A stretch of DNA of 35,141 bases from Burkholderiaceae bacterium (GCA_016936875.1 JAFGXB010000134.1:1-35141), one strand, 5' to 3'; counted from the stretch's first letter, positions 7,841 to 19,126 are shown. Numbers and translations: made by a program. Notes: generated by a model from the letters alone, not told the origin.

Positions 7841-10800
7841 TCACACCAGAACGCGCTCGATTCCGCCGTTGTTCGCCGCCTTGACGTACTCGGTCATCCA
7901 GTCTTCACCGATGAGGTGACGCGCCATTTCGATGACGATGTAGTCGGCCTCGAGCAAGCCGTGCTGCAGATCGTTGCCATAGCGTGTGAGCCCCTGCAGG
8001 CAGGACGGGCAGGAGGTGAGGATTTTGATGTCGCCGGAGAAACCGTCGGCGCGCAGCGCCAGTTCGTTCTTGCGCAGCTCCTCTTCCTTGCGGAAACGCA
8101 CTTGCGTGGCGATGTCCGGGCGCGAGATGCCGAAAGTGCCGCTCTCGCCACAGCAGCGCTCGCTCTTGCGCACGTCGTCGCCGAGCAGCGCCTTCACCGT
8201 CTTCATCGGCTCCTGCGTTTTCATCGGGCTGTGACAAGGGTCGTGATACAGATACTTGACCGCGCCAGAAGCTCCGCCCGGCGTGAGGCTGTAGCCCTTC
8301 TCCAGCAGGAATTCGTGGATGTCGATGATGCGGCAGCCCGGAAAGATTTTCTCGAATTCGTAGCCCTGCAACTGGTCGTAGCAGGTGCCGCAGCTCACCA
8401 CCACGGTCTTGATGTCGAGATAGTTGAGGGTGTTGGCCACGCGGTGGAACAGCACCCGGTTGTCGGTGATGATTTTCTCGGCCTTGTCGAACTGGCCCGA
8501 GCCCCGCTGCGGATAGCCGCAGCACAGATAGCCCGGTGGCAGCACCGTCTGCACCCCGGCGTGCCACAGCATGGCCTGCGTCGCCAGCCCCACCTGGCTG
8601 AATAGCCGCTCCGACCCGCAACCGGGGAAATAGAACACCGCCTCGCTGTCCACCGAGGTGCCACGCGGGTTGCGGATGATGGGCACGAAGTCCTTGTCTT
8701 CGATGTCGAGCAGCGCGCGCGCGGTTTTTTTGGGCAGCCCGCCGGGCATGGGCTTGTTGATGAAGTGAATGACCTGCTCACGCATCGGCGGTTTGCCGAC
8801 GGTGAGCGCCGGGTGCGCCGTCTGCGCCCTGGCCACCGGCTTGAGCAGACGCGTGGCCAGCCGCTGTGCCTTGAAGCCCACGCCCACCATGGCGCTGCGC
8901 ACCAGCTTGATGGTCTGCGGCTTGGAGGCGTTGAGAAAGAACATGGCCGCCGCGTTGCCGGGCTTGAAACTCTTTTTGCCCATCTTGCGCAGCAGGTTGC
9001 GCATATTCATGGTCACATCGCCGAAGTCGATGTCCACCGGGCAGGGGGTCACGCATTTGTGACACACGGTGCAATGGTCGGCCACGTCCTCGAACTCTTC
9101 CCAGTGGCGGATGCTCACGCCGCGCCGGGTCTGCTCCTCGTAGAGAAACGCCTCGATCAGCAGCGAGGTGGCCAGAATTTTGTCGCGCGGCGAATACAGC
9201 AGATTGGCGCGCGGCACATGGGTGGCGCAGACGCTTTTGCACTTGCCGCAGCGCAGGCAGTCTTTTACCGACGCGCTGATGGCGCCGATGTCGCTTTGCT
9301 GCATGATGAGCGATTCAAAACCCATCAGGTTGAAGCTGGGCGTGTAGGCGTTGCGCAGATCGGCGGGATGCGCCGGATCGTCGAGCAATTTTCCTTTGTT
9401 GAAACGCCCCTCGGGATCGACCTCGCGCTTGTAAGCGCGGAACGCGCCAATCTCGTCGTCGGTGAGGAACTCCAGCTTGGTGATGCCGATGCCGTGCTCG
9501 CCCGAGATCACTCCACCCAGACTGCGCGCCAGGGCCATGATGCGGGCCACGGCGTCGTGCGCCTGCTGCAGCATGGCGTAGTCGTCGGAATTGACCGGGA
9601 TGTTGGTATGCACATTGCCGTCGCCCGCATGCATATGCAGCGCCACCCAGGCGCGGCTCTTGAGCACGCGCTGGTGAATGGCATCAATCTCGCGGCGCAA
9701 GGGTTCGAACAAGCCGCCGGAGAACACCGCGGCCAAGGGTTTGCGCAACTCGGCCTTCCACGAGGCGCGCAGCGCGTGATCTTGCAGCAGATGGAACAAG
9801 GTGCGATCTTCGCTCCCCCCAGCCGGCAGCGCCAGCAGGGCAGGCGACAGGGCGCGCTGCGCATCGGTCAGCGCCACCAAAGGCATGTCGAGCTGATCGA
9901 GGTAGAACGACCAGCGCGCATGCACTGCGGCAAGCAGTTCCAGCGCCTGGGCGCGCTTGGCCTCCAGGTCTTCCCTGGACAGCGCAGGCTCGCCATCGGC
10001 CAGCTCTTCGTTGCGCGCCAAAGGCAGCGGGCCGCGCAACACGCGATCAATCTCGGCCACCAGCGCCAGCTTGTTCTTCAGCGACAGCTCGACATTGATG
10101 TGTTCGATCCCGTCGACGTACTCGCCCATGCGCGGCAGCGGAATGACCACGTCTTCATTGATCTTGAAGGCGTTGGTGTGACGGGCGATGGCCGCAGTGC
10201 GCTTGCGGTCGAGCCAGAATTTTTTGCGTGACTCGGCACTCACCGCGATGAAGCCTTCGCCCACGCGCGCATTGGCCATACGCACCACTTCGGAAGCGGC
10301 GCGGGCCACGGCGGCTTCATCCTCGCCAACGATATCGCCAAACAGCACCATTTTTGGCAGCGTGCCACGCGCGCTCTTGGTGGCATAGCCCACGGCTTTC
10401 AGGTAGCGGTCGTCCAGATGTTCCAGGCCCGCCAGAATGGCGCCGCCCGGCCGGTCATCGAGAAAGGTCTTGATCTCGACAATGCTGGGAATGGCCTCAC
10501 GCGCCTGGCCGAAAAACTCCAGGCAAACGGTGCGCACATGCGGCGGCATGCGGTGCAAAATCCAGCGGGCGCTGGTGATGATGCCGTCGCAGCCTTCTTT
10601 CTGCACGCCAGGCAGACCGGCGAGGAATTTGTCGGTCACGTCCTTGCCCAACCCTTCCTTGCGGAACTGCGCGCCGGGAATTTCCAGCAGACGGGTGTCG
10701 AGCGGCGTTTTGCCATCGGCGGCGAGGGTGCGAATTTCAAACCGCGCCACGGCCACATCGTGAATCTTGCCCAGGTTGTGATCGAGCCGCTCCACTTCCA

Positions 10801-11818
10801 CCCAGCGACCCTGCGGATCGACCATGCGCCAGGAGGCGAGATTGTCGATGGCCGTCCCCCACAGCACGGCCTTTTTGCCACCGGCGTTCATGGCCACGTT
10901 GCCGCCCACGCAGGAAGCATCGGCCGAGGTCGGATCGACCGCGAACACCAGACCGGCGGCCTCCGCCGCATCGGCCACGCGCTGCGTCACCACGCCGGCC
11001 GGGGTCTGGATGGTGGGCACGGGGTGGGACAAGCCGGGCAACTCCAGATACTCCACCGCGCCGATGCGGTCGAGCTTTTCGGTGTTGATCACCGCGCTCT
11101 TCCACACCAGCGGGATGGCGCCGCCGGTATAGCCGGTGCCGCCTCCGCGGGGGATGATGGTCAGACCGAGTTCGATACAGCCCTGCACCAGCCCGGCAAT
11201 CTCGTCTTCGCTGTCGGGGCAGAGCACGACAAAGGGATATTCCACCCGCCAGTCTGTGGCGTCCGTGACGTGACTCACTCGCGCCATGCCGTCGAAGCGG
11301 ATGGCGCCTTGCGCGCTGTGCCGCCCCAGCACCTTGCGGGTGCGCTGACGCAGCGCCGCAGCCTCGTCGAACCAGGCGGCGAAGGCGGCCACCGCAGCGC
11401 GGGCGCGTTCGAGCAATTGCCGCACCAGGGCGTCGCGCTGGGCTTGCGCGTGGTCGCTGTGCGCGCTGCTGTCGCGGCGGCGATCGATTTCGCGCAGGCG
11501 GTGCTCCAACGCACCAATCAGCGCGGCACGGCGTTTGCGGCTCTGCAGCAAATCGTCCTGAAGGAAAGGATTGCGCTGGACCACCCAGATGTCGCCCAGC
11601 ACCTCGTACAACATGCGTGCCGAACGTCCGGTACGTCGCTCCTGCCGCAACTGGTTGAGCCAGCCCCAGGCCTCGCTGCCGAGCAAGCGCATCACCACCT
11701 CGCGGTCGGAAAACGAGGTGTAGTTGTAAGGAATTTCGCGCAGGCGTGGGGCGGTATCGACCAAATCATGGCCCAGCGCAGGGAGCAAATCAGGAGCGTG
11801 TGAAGCGGGGGCGTTCAT
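7841..11818 (-). CDS. Large FAD-linked oxidase / Fe-S oxidoreductase fusion (DUF3683-containing, D-lactate/2-hydroxyacid dehydrogenase-like)
   Basis: [12 protein letters not shown]...; FAD_binding_4 region ([17 protein letters not shown]), FAD-oxidase C region ([28 protein letters not shown]), 4Fe-4S ([36 protein letters not shown]) and CCG-type cysteine domain ([19 protein letters not shown]). Confidence 0.9.
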   Translation of the reverse strand: MNAPASHAPDLLPALGHDLVDTAPRLREIPYNYTSFSDREVVMRLLGSEAWGWLNQLRQERRTGRSARMLYEVLGDIWVVQRNPFLQDDLLQSRKRRAALIGALEHRLREIDRRRDSSAHSDHAQAQRDALVRQLLERARAAVAAFAAWFDEAAALRQRTRKVLGRHSAQGAIRFDGMARVSHVTDATDWRVEYPFVVLCPDSEDEIAGLVQGCIELGLTIIPRGGGTGYTGGAIPLVWKSAVINTEKLDRIGAVEYLELPGLSHPVPTIQTPAGVVTQRVADAAEAAGLVFAVDPTSADASCVGGNVAMNAGGKKAVLWGTAIDNLASWRMVDPQGRWVEVERLDHNLGKIHDVAVARFEIRTLAADGKTPLDTRLLEIPGAQFRKEGLGKDVTDKFLAGLPGVQKEGCDGIITSARWILHRMPPHVRTVCLEFFGQAREAIPSIVEIKTFLDDRPGGAILAGLEHLDDRYLKAVGYATKSARGTLPKMVLFGDIVGEDEAAVARAASEVVRMANARVGEGFIAVSAESRKKFWLDRKRTAAIARHTNAFKINEDVVIPLPRMGEYVDGIEHINVELSLKNKLALVAEIDRVLRGPLPLARNEELADGEPALSREDLEAKRAQALELLAAVHARWSFYLDQLDMPLVALTDAQRALSPALLALPAGGSEDRTLFHLLQDHALRASWKAELRKPLAAVFSGGLFEPLRREIDAIHQRVLKSRAWVALHMHAGDGNVHTNIPVNSDDYAMLQQAHDAVARIMALARSLGGVISGEHGIGITKLEFLTDDEIGAFRAYKREVDPEGRFNKGKLLDDPAHPADLRNAYTPSFNLMGFESLIMQQSDIGAISASVKDCLRCGKCKSVCATHVPRANLLYSPRDKILATSLLIEAFLYEEQTRRGVSIRHWEEFEDVADHCTVCHKCVTPCPVDIDFGDVTMNMRNLLRKMGKKSFKPGNAAAMFFLNASKPQTIKLVRSAMVGVGFKAQRLATRLLKPVARAQTAHPALTVGKPPMREQVIHFINKPMPGGLPKKTARALLDIEDKDFVPIIRNPRGTSVDSEAVFYFPGCGSERLFSQVGLATQAMLWHAGVQTVLPPGYLCCGYPQRGSGQFDKAEKIITDNRVLFHRVANTLNYLDIKTVVVSCGTCYDQLQGYEFEKIFPGCRIIDIHEFLLEKGYSLTPGGASGAVKYLYHDPCHSPMKTQEPMKTVKALLGDDVRKSERCCGESGTFGISRPDIATQVRFRKEEELRKNELALRADGFSGDIKILTSCPSCLQGLTRYGNDLQHGLLEADYIVIEMARHLIGEDWMTEYVKAANNGGIERVLV

Positions 11819-11989
11819 CGGAACGGCGTCCGGCAGGGGGACGGGGCAGATAAAACGCCATTGTAGGGAGCCCGGTATTTCCGTATGACAAGCACGCCAG
11901 CCGCGCATTCGTGAGAAGAATCACGCAAATCCGAGCCGCATGCGGCAGTGCAACAAGTAAGGGTAATCCCGTGCTTTTAAGCTGCGCGC

Positions 11990-13345
11990 ATGAATGAACT
12001 CAAACTTGCCGAGTTGATGAGCGCGCTCAGTCATGCGCTCGACATGACCGAGGGACAGCCCGAAGGCCACTGCGTGCGCTGTGCCTGGATCGGCATGTCA
12101 GTGGGACGAGCAATCGGCCTGCCCGACCCGCAGCAATGGGAGCTGTACTACACCCTGCTGCTCAAGGACCTGGGCTGCAGCAGCAATGCCGCGCGCATTT
12201 GCGAGCTCTACCTCACCGACGATCTGCAGTTCAAGCGCGACTTCAAGTTGCTCGACGGCAGCCTGCCGCACGTGTTGCGCTTCGTTCTTGACCACACCGG
12301 CCTGCGCAGCGGTCTGGCCGAGCGCTTTCAGGCCACGCTCAATATCTTTCGCAACGGCAAGGACATCGCGCAGGAACTCATCCAGACCCGCTGCCTGCGC
12401 GGTGCCAACATCGCGCGGCAACTGCGCTTTCCCGAAAATGTGGCACGCGGCATCCACGGCCTCGACGAACATTGGGACGGCAGCGGCAAGCCCGAGGGGC
12501 TGGCGGGTGAGCACATTCCGCTCTACGCCCGGCTGGCCCTGCTGTCGCAGGTGGTCGACGTGTTTTTCACCGCCAGCGGCCCGGCCGAGGCGCGCGACGA
12601 AGTGCGTCGGCGTCGCGGCGGCTGGTTCGACCCCGAACTGGCCGACGCCTTCCTCAACCTCTCCGAGCAGGACGCCTTCTGGCAAACGCTGCGCGATCCC
12701 GATCTCGGCACCCAGGTGCTCGCCCTGGAGCCCGCGCAATGTTGCGTACCGCTGGATGAAGACTACCTCGACGAAATCGCCGCCGCCTTCGGTCAGATCG
12801 TCGATGCCAAGAGCCCCTACACCGCCGGGCACAGCGCCCGTGTGGCGCTTTACGCCGACCACATCGCCACCCAGCTCGACGTTGCGCCCGAGCGCCGCCG
12901 CTGGCTATACCGCGGCGCCCTGCTGCACGACGTGGGCAAACTCGGTGTGAGCAATGCCGTGCTCGACAAGGCCGGCAAACTCGACGCGGCGGAGTGGGAG
13001 GCGGTGCAATTGCACGCCACCTACACCGAGCGCATTCTGGGGCGGATCAGCGCGTTTTCCGAGCTGGCCCGCGTGTCCGGCGCGCACCACGAGCGCCTCG
13101 ACGGCACAGGCTATCCGCGCCAGCTCACTGCCGAGCACATCGCCCTGGAAACCCGCATCATCACCACGGCAGACATCTTCGACGCCATTTCGGCCGACCG
13201 CCCCTACCGCGGCGCCGTGCCTATCCCCGAGACGCTGCAGATCATGGCCAAGACCGTCGGCATCGCGCTCGATCCGCGCTGCTTCGATGCGCTCTGCCGT
13301 AGCGTGGAACAGCTCGATGCGCCACCGCCGCCTCTCGCCGCCTGA
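11990..13345 (+). CDS. HD-GYP domain phosphodiesterase
   Basis: C-terminal LLHDVGKLGVSN and AHHERLDGTGYPRQL motifs; N-terminal half resembles a degenerate HD domain. Confidence 0.9.
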   Translation: MNELKLAELMSALSHALDMTEGQPEGHCVRCAWIGMSVGRAIGLPDPQQWELYYTLLLKDLGCSSNAARICELYLTDDLQFKRDFKLLDGSLPHVLRFVLDHTGLRSGLAERFQATLNIFRNGKDIAQELIQTRCLRGANIARQLRFPENVARGIHGLDEHWDGSGKPEGLAGEHIPLYARLALLSQVVDVFFTASGPAEARDEVRRRRGGWFDPELADAFLNLSEQDAFWQTLRDPDLGTQVLALEPAQCCVPLDEDYLDEIAAAFGQIVDAKSPYTAGHSARVALYADHIATQLDVAPERRRWLYRGALLHDVGKLGVSNAVLDKAGKLDAAEWEAVQLHATYTERILGRISAFSELARVSGAHHERLDGTGYPRQLTAEHIALETRIITTADIFDAISADRPYRGAVPIPETLQIMAKTVGIALDPRCFDALCRSVEQLDAPPPPLAA

Positions 13346-13471
13346 GCACAGGCAGCCGCTGCAAAATCAAGTTTTACAGTTCGTCGCCTGCTGCCAGCCC
13401 ATCGTGGATCACTTCGACGCAGAGCGCCGCCGCACTGACGCGGCACCGAATTCAGCCTCTCAGCGACTCGC

Positions 13472-14149
13472 TCAACCGTTTGCCGGTGGCATGGCGACAT
13501 AAATCTCCACCCGGCGATTGGCGGCGCGCCCTTCTGCCGTGGCGTTGCTCGCCACCGGGTTTTGCGGGCCGAGGCCCTGGGTGGAAATACGCTGCGCCGC
13601 CACCCCGCGCGAGACGAGGAAATTCTTCACCGTCAGCGCCCGGTTCTCGGACAGCGGATAGTTGATGGCATCGGTTCCGGTGCTGTCGGTGAAGCCGAAG
13701 ACCTGCACGGATTCAGACGGATTCTGATTCAGCCCGGTCGCCAGGCTTTCCAGAATGGGGTACATGCGCGCATTGATCTGCGCGCTGCCCGTGGCAAAAC
13801 CAGCATCGGCCGGCACATTCATTTTCAGCCGGTTGTCCTGCGTCTGCGTTACCTGCACGCCGGTTCCTGCGGAAGCCGCCTGCAAATCCTGCTTCTGCTT
13901 CTCCAGATGCTGGTTCCACAAATAGCCGCCCAGTGCGCCCACTGCCGCGCCCGCCACAGCCCCGGTCGCCGCGCTCTTGCCCTTGTTTCCACCGGCAGTC
14001 AGCAAGCCGACCAATGCACCGGCAGCAGCGCCAGCGCCCGCTCCCGTCGCCGTGGTCTTCTGGGATTCGTTCATGCTCGCACAACCGCCCAGGGACAGCG
14101 CAACCAGGCTGGCGGACAGGGCAATAGCGATCGATTTCGGGTACATCAT
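13472..14149 (-). CDS. OmpA-family lipoprotein with glycine-zipper region
   Basis: Lipobox LSLGGC; GAGAGAAAGALVG...GAVAGAAVGALGGYLW glycine zipper; OmpA C-terminal VFGFTDSTGTDAINYPLSENRALTVKNFL...GRAANRRVEIYV. Confidence 0.92.
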   Translation of the reverse strand: MMYPKSIAIALSASLVALSLGGCASMNESQKTTATGAGAGAAAGALVGLLTAGGNKGKSAATGAVAGAAVGALGGYLWNQHLEKQKQDLQAASAGTGVQVTQTQDNRLKMNVPADAGFATGSAQINARMYPILESLATGLNQNPSESVQVFGFTDSTGTDAINYPLSENRALTVKNFLVSRGVAAQRISTQGLGPQNPVASNATAEGRAANRRVEIYVAMPPANG

Positions 14150-14257
14150 GGCAATCTCCTTGTTGAAAAATGGGGGTCACATCCTGTCACGAGTTTAGGC
14201 GCATCCAGACCTGAAACAGGAACCGTGAGACCGAATTTGCAGTCTATTCTGCAAGCC

Positions 14258-15169
14258 ATGACACTGCCGTCCAGAAGCATCATGAATCAGCTCGCCGTCC
14301 CTCCCGGCCGCACACGGCCCCCAGCCCAGCCCGGCATCCGCCGGACGCAGCCCCGGTTGCAGGCGCCGCACTGGACACTGGACTGGATTGATTTTTCGCA
14401 GATCCAGATCGATGCCGTGCATGACAACGATGATCTGTTCTACCTGCTGGCCAGCGCCTCATTCGTAGAGTCCGGCTCGGGCACCTACACCCGCAATCTG
14501 GTGGAACATTTCGACGCCCACCCGTCGATCGCGGACTGGCTGCAGCACCAATGGGAGCCCGAGGAACTGCAACATGGCCTCGCCCTCAAGACCTATGTGC
14601 AGACGGTCTGGCCCGCATTCGACTGGGAGGCTGCCTACGTCGCGTTCTTCGACGAATACTCCCGCCTGTGCACAGTCGAGGAGCTGGAGGAAGACCGGGC
14701 GCTGGAGCTCGTTGCCCGCTGCGTGGTGGAAACCGGCACCGCCACCTACTACCAGGCGCTGCGCGATTTCACCGCGGAGCCGGTGCTGGCGGACCTGGCC
14801 GAGCGCATCCGCATGGATGAAGTGCAGCATTACAAACACTTCTACCGCGATTTCAAGCAACTCAACGCCGCGCGCAATCTGCCCCGCACGCGCATTCTGG
14901 GTGCGCTCAAACGCCGCCTGCTTGAACTGCGCACCAGCGACTCGGACATCGCGCTGCGCCATGTCTGGGCCTTCCGGCATGCGCCTGGCGACGCCGATGA
15001 GGTGCCGTTCGAACAAGTGTGCCAGCGGCTCTACAACCGCATGGGCGCGCTGTTGCCGATGGAGCAGGCCGTGAAAATGCTGCTCAAGCCGCTGACCTTG
15101 CCGCATCGCATGGAGCACATCATCGAACGGCCGCTGGCGCGCATCGCCCGGCGCGTGATGTCGACCTGA
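14258..15169 (+). CDS. Ferritin-like diiron-type protein
   Basis: MTLPSRSIMNQLAV...; EPEELQHG, VETGTATYYQALRDF, RMDEVQHYKHFYRDF fit ExxH/DExxH ferritin-like metal ligands. Alternative start at 14282. Confidence 0.75.
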   Translation: MTLPSRSIMNQLAVPPGRTRPPAQPGIRRTQPRLQAPHWTLDWIDFSQIQIDAVHDNDDLFYLLASASFVESGSGTYTRNLVEHFDAHPSIADWLQHQWEPEELQHGLALKTYVQTVWPAFDWEAAYVAFFDEYSRLCTVEELEEDRALELVARCVVETGTATYYQALRDFTAEPVLADLAERIRMDEVQHYKHFYRDFKQLNAARNLPRTRILGALKRRLLELRTSDSDIALRHVWAFRHAPGDADEVPFEQVCQRLYNRMGALLPMEQAVKMLLKPLTLPHRMEHIIERPLARIARRVMST

Positions 15170-15379
15170 ACGTCGGCAGCCTTCTGCGCGTTGAACAACA
15201 AGTGGATAGCGCCGCCCGGCATACCCGACAGCGTTACTCAAGCAATGAAATTCCGCGCCTTCCTCCCTGCGGCACCTCGGCCTATATTGCTCTGGTCAAG
15301 ACGGTGTCGGCCTCTGATTGTTCTGGGGTGAAGGCGCGGTCAGTTGGCCACAGGCTTTACAACAATCGAGGAGATGCAA

Positions 15380-15856
15380 ATGCAAAAGTCCCTGCATATC
15401 GACCCGGACAAGTGCACGGGTTGCCTGCAATGCGAGATGGCGTGCTCGTATGAGAATTACGGAATTTTCAACACCGCCAAAAGCCGCATCAAGGTGTTCG
15501 ACTTTCACGAAACCGGGCGCAAGGTGCCCTACACCTGCACCCAGTGCGACGAAGCCTGGTGCCTGCACGCCTGCCCGGTTGAAGCCATCAAGCTCGACGC
15601 CGCTACGGGCGCCAAGATCGTGCTTGAAGACGTGTGCGTGGGCTGCAAGGTCTGCACCATTGCCTGCCCGTTCGGCACGGTGAACTACGTCGCCGATAGC
15701 GGCAAGGTACAGAAGTGCGACCTCTGCGGCGGCGAACCCGCCTGCGCCGAGGCCTGCCCCACCGGCGCCATCACCTATGTGGACGCAAGCTGGACCGGGC
15801 TGTCGCGCATGCAGCAGTGGGCCGACAAGCTGGGCAACCAGAACGCGGCAGCCTGA
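15380..15856 (+). CDS. aorA: 4Fe-4S ferredoxin-type electron-transfer subunit (AorA-like)
   Basis: CTGCLQCEMAC, CTQCDEAWCLHACP, CVGCKVCTIACP, CDLCGGEPACAEACP give four cubane-type motifs; directly upstream of the AOR large subunit. Start 15374 or 15380; the RBS gaggag favours 15380. Confidence 0.82.
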   Translation: MQKSLHIDPDKCTGCLQCEMACSYENYGIFNTAKSRIKVFDFHETGRKVPYTCTQCDEAWCLHACPVEAIKLDAATGAKIVLEDVCVGCKVCTIACPFGTVNYVADSGKVQKCDLCGGEPACAEACPTGAITYVDASWTGLSRMQQWADKLGNQNAAA

Positions 15857-15912
15857 ATCTGCGCCATGCAACGCGCGCCATCCAGCGCGCCACACAACAC
15901 AAGGAGACGATC

Positions 15913-17760
15913 ATGACCTGGGCCGGAAAAATTCTGCGCGTGAATCTCACGCAAGGCACCATCAAGAGCGAGCCGCTGAACATGCAGTGGGCGCGCGAGT
16001 ACATCGGCCAGCGCGGGCTGGCCACCAAGTATTTTGTCGAAGAGGTGGACGCCAAGGTCGATCCGCTCTCGCCCGACAACAAACTCATCTACGCCACCGG
16101 GCCGCTCACGGGCACCATGGTGTCCACCGGCGGGCGGTATTCAGTCATCACCAAGGGTGCGCTCACCGGGGCCATTGCCTGCTCCAACTCGGGCGGCTAT
16201 TTCGGCGCCGAGCTGAAGATGGCCGGCTGGGACATGATCATCGTCGAAGGCAAATCGGCCAAGCCGGTCTATCTCTACATCGAGAACGACAAGGCCGAGC
16301 TGCGCGACGCCTCGCCGATCTGGGGCAAGACCGTGTGGGAAACCGAGCCCTGGATCAAGAACCATCACCAAGACCCGCTGATCCGCGTCAACTCCATTGG
16401 CCGCGCGGGGGAGAACGGCGTGATGTACGCCGCAGTCGTCAACGACCTGCACCGCGCCGCCGGGCGCAGCGGCGTGGGCACGGTGATGGGCAGCAAGAAC
16501 CTCAAGGCCATCGCGGTGCGCGGCACCATAGGCGTGGGCAATGTGCGCGATCCCAAAGCCTTCTTCCAGGCAGTAAACGCAGGCAAGAAGGTGCTGCACG
16601 ACAACGCCGTGACCGGCCAGGGCCTGCCGAAGTACGGCACGCAGGTGCTGATGAACGTGATCAATGAAATTGGCGCCATGCCCACGCGCAACCACCGCGA
16701 TGTGCAGTTCGACGGCGCCAAAGACATTTCCGGCGAAGCCATGCACGAGCCACGCAAGAGCGACGGCAAACCCAATCTGGTCACCAACCAGGCCTGCTTT
16801 GGCTGCACCATCGCCTGCGGCCGCATCAGCAAGATCGACGAAAAACATTTCAGCGTGGAGAACAAGCCGCAGTACTGGGGCGCGTCGGGCGGGCTGGAAT
16901 ATGAAGCGGCCTGGGCGCTGGGCTCGGCCAATGGGGTGAACGATCTGGAGGCCCTCACCTACGCCAACTTCATCTGCAACGAAGACGGCATGGACCCCAT
17001 CACCTTCGGCGCCACAGTGGGCGCGGTGATGGAGCTGTACGACATGGGCCTGCTGACCAAGGAGCAGCTCGGCGTGGACGCCCCCTTCGGCTCGGCCAAG
17101 GCGCTGACCTACTTCGCCGAAATCACCGCGCGGGGCGAAGGCTTCGGCAAGGAACTGGCGCTGGGCAGCAAACGTCTCACGGCCAAATACGGCCATCCTG
17201 AACTGAGCATGAGCGTGAAAGGCCAGGAGTTCCCCGCCTACGACTCGCGCGGCATCCAGGGCATGGGCCTGGCGTATGCCACCAGCAACCGCGGCGCCTG
17301 CCATCTGCGCGGCTACACCGTGGCTTCCGAAGTGCTGGGCATTCCGGTCAAGACCGATCCGCTGGTGGCGGACGGCAAGCCCGAACTGGTGAAGGCCTTT
17401 CAGGACGCTACCGCGGTGTTCGACTCGGCGGGCATCTGCATTTTCACCAGCTTCGCCTGGACGCTGGCTGACGTGCAGCCGCAGCTCGCGGCCGCCTGCC
17501 TCGAAGAATTCACCATGGATGAACTCAACACCATCGGCGAGCGCATCTGGAATATGGAGCGCGACTACAACAACCGCGCCGGCTTCACCGCCAAAGACGA
17601 CACCCTGCCGCCGCGCCTGCTGAAAGAGCCGGCTAAAACCGGCCCGGCCAAAGGGCTGGTGAACAAGCTGCCGGAGATGCTGCCCAGGTACTACGAACTG
17701 CGCGGCTGGACGGCGGAAGGCACGCTCAAGCCGGAAACCCGGGTGCGACTGGGCCTTTGA
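15913..17760 (+). CDS. aorB: Aldehyde:ferredoxin oxidoreductase large subunit (tungsten/molybdenum bis-pyranopterin family; AorB-like)
   Basis: MTWAGKILRVNLTQGTIKSEPL...GQRGLATKYF; ACFGCTIACGRIS Fe-S motif; GLEYEAAWALGSANGVNDLEAL; DSRGIQGMGLAYATSNRGACHLRG are AOR family signatures. Confidence 0.93.
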   Translation: MTWAGKILRVNLTQGTIKSEPLNMQWAREYIGQRGLATKYFVEEVDAKVDPLSPDNKLIYATGPLTGTMVSTGGRYSVITKGALTGAIACSNSGGYFGAELKMAGWDMIIVEGKSAKPVYLYIENDKAELRDASPIWGKTVWETEPWIKNHHQDPLIRVNSIGRAGENGVMYAAVVNDLHRAAGRSGVGTVMGSKNLKAIAVRGTIGVGNVRDPKAFFQAVNAGKKVLHDNAVTGQGLPKYGTQVLMNVINEIGAMPTRNHRDVQFDGAKDISGEAMHEPRKSDGKPNLVTNQACFGCTIACGRISKIDEKHFSVENKPQYWGASGGLEYEAAWALGSANGVNDLEALTYANFICNEDGMDPITFGATVGAVMELYDMGLLTKEQLGVDAPFGSAKALTYFAEITARGEGFGKELALGSKRLTAKYGHPELSMSVKGQEFPAYDSRGIQGMGLAYATSNRGACHLRGYTVASEVLGIPVKTDPLVADGKPELVKAFQDATAVFDSAGICIFTSFAWTLADVQPQLAAACLEEFTMDELNTIGERIWNMERDYNNRAGFTAKDDTLPPRLLKEPAKTGPAKGLVNKLPEMLPRYYELRGWTAEGTLKPETRVRLGL

Positions 17761-17815
17761 ACCGATGCACCGTTCCCGCGTGGCACAACGCTGCGACGCG
17801 GGAACAGGAGTTCCC

Positions 17816-19102
17816 ATGAAACACCACGTCATCATCGGCAACGGCCCTGCGGGCGTCGTTGCGGCCGAAACCCTGCGCAAAAACAGTCCGGCAGAAGACC
17901 GCATCACTCTGATTGGTGATGAAGACTCGCCGCCCTATTCGCGCATGGCCATTCCCTACCTCTTGCATGGCGACATCACCGAGCGTGGCACCTGGCTGCG
18001 CAAGGACGCGCAGCACTGGAAGCATCTGGGCATCACCCTGCGCCACGACCGGGTGAAATCGCTCGACACCGCAGCCAAATCGCTCACACTCGCCTCCGGC
18101 GACACCCAACCCTTCGACACCCTGCTGATCGCCACCGGCTCCAGCCCGGCGCTGCCGCCCATACCCGGCATTCACGCCCAGCGCGTGCACACCTGCTGGA
18201 CGCTGGATGACGCCCGCGCCATTGCGCAATTCGCCGTGCCGGGTGCGCGCGTCATCCAGTTGGGCGCGGGCTTCATCGGCTGCATCATCATGGAAAGCCT
18301 GGTGCGCCGCCGGGTGCAGCTCACCGTGGTGGAAATGGGCGACCGCATGGTGCCGCGCATGATGGGCGAGACGGCTGGCGGCATGATCCGCGACTGGGTG
18401 CAGGCCAAGGGCGTGGCGGTGCACACCGGCACGCGCATCGAGGCCATCGAATCCAACCCCTCTGATCTCGCCGCGCCGCTGGCCGTGCGCCTGTCCACGG
18501 GAGAGCGCCTCCCGGCCGATCTGGTGATTTCCGCCGCCGGAGTGAAACCCAATATCGGCTTTCTCGAACACTCGGGCGTGCACTGCCTGCAGGGCGTGCT
18601 CACGGACGAGCGCATGCAGACCAATGTGCCCGGCATTTACGCCGCGGGCGACTGCGCCGAGGCCTTCGACGCGCTGTATGGCAAGCCCATCGTCAGCGCC
18701 ATTCAGCCCAATGCGGTCGATCAGGCTTACGTCGCGGCCATGAATATGGCGGGCAAGCACGCCAAGCTGCACGGCGTGACGCAGATCAACGTGCTTGACA
18801 CCCTGGGCCTCATCTCCTGCAGCTTCGGCCAGTGGCAGGGCACGCCCGGCGGCCAGAGCGTGGAGCTGACCGACCGCGCGGCCGGCAAGCATCTCAGCCT
18901 GCAGTTCCTGGGAGATGTGATGGTGGGCAGCAACAGCATTGGCACCACGGCGCATATCGGCGTGCTGCGCGGCCTGGTGGAAGGGCGGGTGAAACTCGGC
19001 GGCTGGAAAGACAAACTGCTGGCCGACCCGACGCGGCTGATGGAGGCCTATCTCGCCAGCGCCCAGGCGCAGGACCGGCGCGGCGATACCGTGCAGCATT
19101 GA
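17816..19102 (+). CDS. aorC: FAD/NAD(P)-dependent oxidoreductase (AorC-like NADH-binding subunit)
   Basis: MKHHVIIGNGPAGVVAAETLRKNSP (FAD Rossmann), GARVIQLGAGFIGCIIMESL (NAD Rossmann), VPGIYAAGDCAEAFD; 55 bp after aorB. Confidence 0.85.
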   Translation: MKHHVIIGNGPAGVVAAETLRKNSPAEDRITLIGDEDSPPYSRMAIPYLLHGDITERGTWLRKDAQHWKHLGITLRHDRVKSLDTAAKSLTLASGDTQPFDTLLIATGSSPALPPIPGIHAQRVHTCWTLDDARAIAQFAVPGARVIQLGAGFIGCIIMESLVRRRVQLTVVEMGDRMVPRMMGETAGGMIRDWVQAKGVAVHTGTRIEAIESNPSDLAAPLAVRLSTGERLPADLVISAAGVKPNIGFLEHSGVHCLQGVLTDERMQTNVPGIYAAGDCAEAFDALYGKPIVSAIQPNAVDQAYVAAMNMAGKHAKLHGVTQINVLDTLGLISCSFGQWQGTPGGQSVELTDRAAGKHLSLQFLGDVMVGSNSIGTTAHIGVLRGLVEGRVKLGGWKDKLLADPTRLMEAYLASAQAQDRRGDTVQH

Positions 19103-19126
19103 GCGCGTGAACCGATCTTCCGCCGC

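Noticed and set aside
8765-11803. Long plus-strand ORFs (8765-10231 and 10418-11803)
   Set aside because: Antisense to the well-supported FAD/Fe-S fusion gene; His/Gln/Ala-rich composition typical of GC-rich shadow ORFs.
7841-11908. Upstream start giving 1355 aa for the FAD oxidase
   Set aside because: Residues before [12 protein letters not shown] do not look conserved; 11818 is more plausible.
13562-14257. N-terminal part of the 535-aa ORF 13562-15169
   Set aside because: Antisense to the OmpA-like lipoprotein; the real ferritin-like start is at 14258 or 14282.
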